In this document: positions 53,377 to 54,528 of the stretch, in pieces | How positions within the stretch are numbered: position 1 is the first letter of the stretch | How the letters are laid out: every line of letters begins with the position of its first letter | NCBI GenBank assembly: GCA_900757615.1 | Contig: CAAEON010000016.1 | Coordinates: forward strand, 1 to 54,528 | DNA length: 54,528 nt | Reading direction: 5' to 3' | Source: an uncultured Collinsella sp. | Lineage (GTDB): Bacteria; Actinomycetota; Coriobacteriia; Coriobacteriales; Coriobacteriaceae | Position numbers and translations under genes: made by a program | The notes under the pieces: model-generated | Seen by the model: only the letters and a program-made list of their open reading frames with translations | Databases searched by the model: none | Told to the model about the DNA's origin: nothing

Positions 53377-53829
53377 CTATTCGCTCTGAAAAGCTACATC
53401 ACAATCTGCTGACAGCTCTGCAGGGAGAATGGCAGGCAATGTAAGCGCTCCCATGGGCGAAAGTCCAGTAACAACCATCAAATAGCTCTTTGCATGGGCA
53501 TATGCCATCGAAATAGCATTTGAAAGAAGGTAGTGACGCGCCTCGTCATCGGGAGAGTTCATTGGCATTTGCGCTGAAACCGAGATGGATACTGTAACGC
53601 CAGCGTGCATCTTCTCCTGTGCACCTTCATCTCTGTCAAGGAGGCTGCCAATTACGCACATCTTTAGACTTGCGCGTGCATCATTACCTTTTTTCCAAAG
53701 ATGGACATCTTGGTAGCTAACGTCAACTTTTAATTCCATGTTATCCGAGGGCGAATCCTCGATATGGAAATCGGAGTCAACGACGAACAAATGAACGACT
53801 TGAATCGGAGCAATAAAATCCCCACTCAT
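53377..53829 (-). CDS. SecB-like chaperone of a toxin-antitoxin-chaperone module
   Basis: The 150-residue protein has the SecB pattern. A beta-rich start (QVVHLFVVDSDFHIEDSP) resembles the SecB opening in which a Phe-rich strand precedes a proline. An alternating strand region and a final helix, NAISMAYAHAKSYLMVVTGL, precede TLPAILPAEL, like the conserved SecB tail helix and L-P strand. Length is right. In TAC systems such as that of Mycobacterium tuberculosis, a SecB-like protein protects the antitoxin. The gene overlaps the HigA-like antitoxin by four bases (ATGA). Similarity is by pattern only. Confidence 0.6.
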   Translation of the reverse strand: MSGDFIAPIQVVHLFVVDSDFHIEDSPSDNMELKVDVSYQDVHLWKKGNDARASLKMCVIGSLLDRDEGAQEKMHAGVTVSISVSAQMPMNSPDDEARHYLLSNAISMAYAHAKSYLMVVTGLSPMGALTLPAILPAELSADCDVAFQSE

Positions 53830-54215
53830 GCTGCCAAACCTCCGGAAATCATCTCGAGATTCACATGCGAGGACGGACGCTCGTTCCTAAAAGACCATTG
53901 CTTGCGCAGGGATTCATTGGACGAGAGAAACGGTAGCTCTTTAGAATAGTTAACGGTAACCTTAGGAACGATATTGATACCCAAAGCGAGCTCGAACCTA
54001 GCGATCGTCTTCAGCGTCATATTGGGCTGAGAATTCAACAGCTTCGAAAGCGACTGAAGGCTCACACCCATACGCTTTGCCAAATCGCTTTTGCTTAAAC
54101 CCAAATGCTTCATCTCGCGATGAACAATAAACTCGATATCTAGCGCGTGTTCATAAGCGCGTGTTTCGCTAGTTTCTGTCTCGGCGTAAAAATCAGATAA
54201 ATCTACTTTATTCAT
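53826..54215 (-). CDS. HigA-like XRE-family antitoxin with C-terminal extension
   Basis: The 129-residue protein carries a Cro/C1-type helix-turn-helix at about 45-80 (HLGLSKSDLAKRMGVSLQSL). The final 40 residues, VNYSKELPFLSSNESL onward, lie outside the HTH fold and may be a chaperone-addiction (ChAD) tail like that of TAC antitoxins. The start at 54215 follows CGGAGA; an ATG eight codons earlier is less likely. It lies between the toxin remnant and the SecB-like gene. Confidence 0.78.
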   Translation of the reverse strand: MNKVDLSDFYAETETSETRAYEHALDIEFIVHREMKHLGLSKSDLAKRMGVSLQSLSKLLNSQPNMTLKTIARFELALGINIVPKVTVNYSKELPFLSSNESLRKQWSFRNERPSSHVNLEMISGGLAA

Positions 54216-54248
54216 TGTGTTCTCCGTTTCGAAAGCCAAGTATAAAAG

Positions 54249-54440
54249 TCAACGCTCAGCTTCCAGAAGTTGACGTGCTATTACGGCAAATCGCTTGGCC
54301 CGCTCGATTTCTTTACTGATATTTCCAGATCCCTGATGTCCTTTAAACCAAAACAATAGAACAATTTTGTCTACGCCCTGACATATGGCATAAATCATCT
54401 CTCGATTTGCCCCGTCAAACCCTTTCAGTGGTAGCGCGCA
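54249..54440 (-). pseudogene. HigB/RelE-like toxin, 5'-truncated
   Basis: The C-terminal part is recognisable: PLKGFDGANREMIYAICQGV, then KIVLLFWFKGHQGSGNI and SKEIERAKRFAVIARQLL. This is the end of Gp49/HigB toxins (LKG, yR-I-V-L-L-h-F-KK, EI-rA-kr). About 50 N-terminal residues are absent, and upstream sequence is a palindromic element instead. An open frame continues to a GTG at 54503, but it crosses that palindrome and has no family similarity. The toxin is probably inactive. Confidence 0.6.
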
Positions 54441-54454
54441 GAGATGTGGTGTAA

Positions 54455-54502
54455 GAGGCGGGGCATGCCCCGCCTCCGCCCTTTCTTGAAAGGGAGGGGA
54501 CA
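54455..54502. repeat. GGGGAC-type palindromic element, copy E
   Basis: Positions 54455-54476 are a perfect 22-bp palindrome centred on GGGCATGCCC. A second hairpin, CCCTTTC and GAAAGGG around TT, is at 54479-54494, followed by AGGGGACA. This resembles copy A in layout. It sits where the N-terminal part of the toxin gene should be. Confidence 0.55.
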
Positions 54503-54528
54503 CCGCCTAGAATTCGTCGTTGGAGTAA

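Overview
This is a GC-rich (about 60%) bacterial chromosomal window. It most resembles a gut Coriobacteriia genome, probably Collinsella or a close relative. That call rests on codon use, on the gene order rpmF-plsX-acpP-rnc-smc-ftsY-ffh and rimP-nusA-infB-rbfA-nrnA-truB-ribF-dnaG-rpoD, and on a pel cluster of the Gram-positive type. It is inference from content, not a database match. Nearly all genes lie on the minus strand. The exceptions are a CobO-type adenosyltransferase, a DUF134/NifX-like fusion and a ModE-like regulator.

Left edge (1-790): an AT-rich mobile-element graveyard with a short partial reading frame, an IS3-family transposase remnant and the C-terminal tail of a serine recombinase. 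763-8600: a DUF523 protein, ftsH, an adenosyltransferase, a MATE transporter, a TrmH-family methyltransferase, folA-thyA, and a metal-handling fusion gene with two palindromic operators. 8721-23595: housekeeping genes for protein targeting (ffh, ftsY), chromosome structure (smc), RNA processing (rnc, rsmD), lipid and CoA synthesis (acpP, plsX, coaD, a FakA-like kinase) and repair (recG). 23751-24220: two identical tRNA-Asn genes and small palindromes. 24231-35742: rpoD, dnaG and the nusA/infB superoperon, with a promoter and a terminator-like leader hairpin in front of rimP. 36001-40461: leuS and guaB, separated by three nested inverted repeats.

40655-42093: a ModE-like regulator and a degenerate PLP-fold protein converge on a perfect 35-bp inverted repeat. 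42127-53222: an eight-gene, overlapping operon. It holds PelD, PelE, a PelA-type deacetylase, PelF and PelG, followed by CotH, VTC-domain and DUF4956 proteins. It is predicted to make and export a Pel-like cationic exopolysaccharide under cyclic-di-GMP control, because the PelD homologue keeps an RxxD I-site before a degenerate GGDEF motif. 53377-54503: an AT-richer module of SecB-like chaperone, HigA-like antitoxin and a 5'-truncated HigB-like toxin. This looks like a toxin-antitoxin-chaperone (TAC) system broken by a palindromic element.

The most novel-looking signal is a family of short intergenic hairpins. They share a TTKGGGAC core but have a different, self-complementary arm pair in most copies. 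They occur near 253, 3768, 24071-24168, 40996-41104 and 54455. A second theme is intrinsic terminators placed directly in front of the Shine-Dalgarno of the next gene (DUF523, plsX, rimP), which suggests attenuation.
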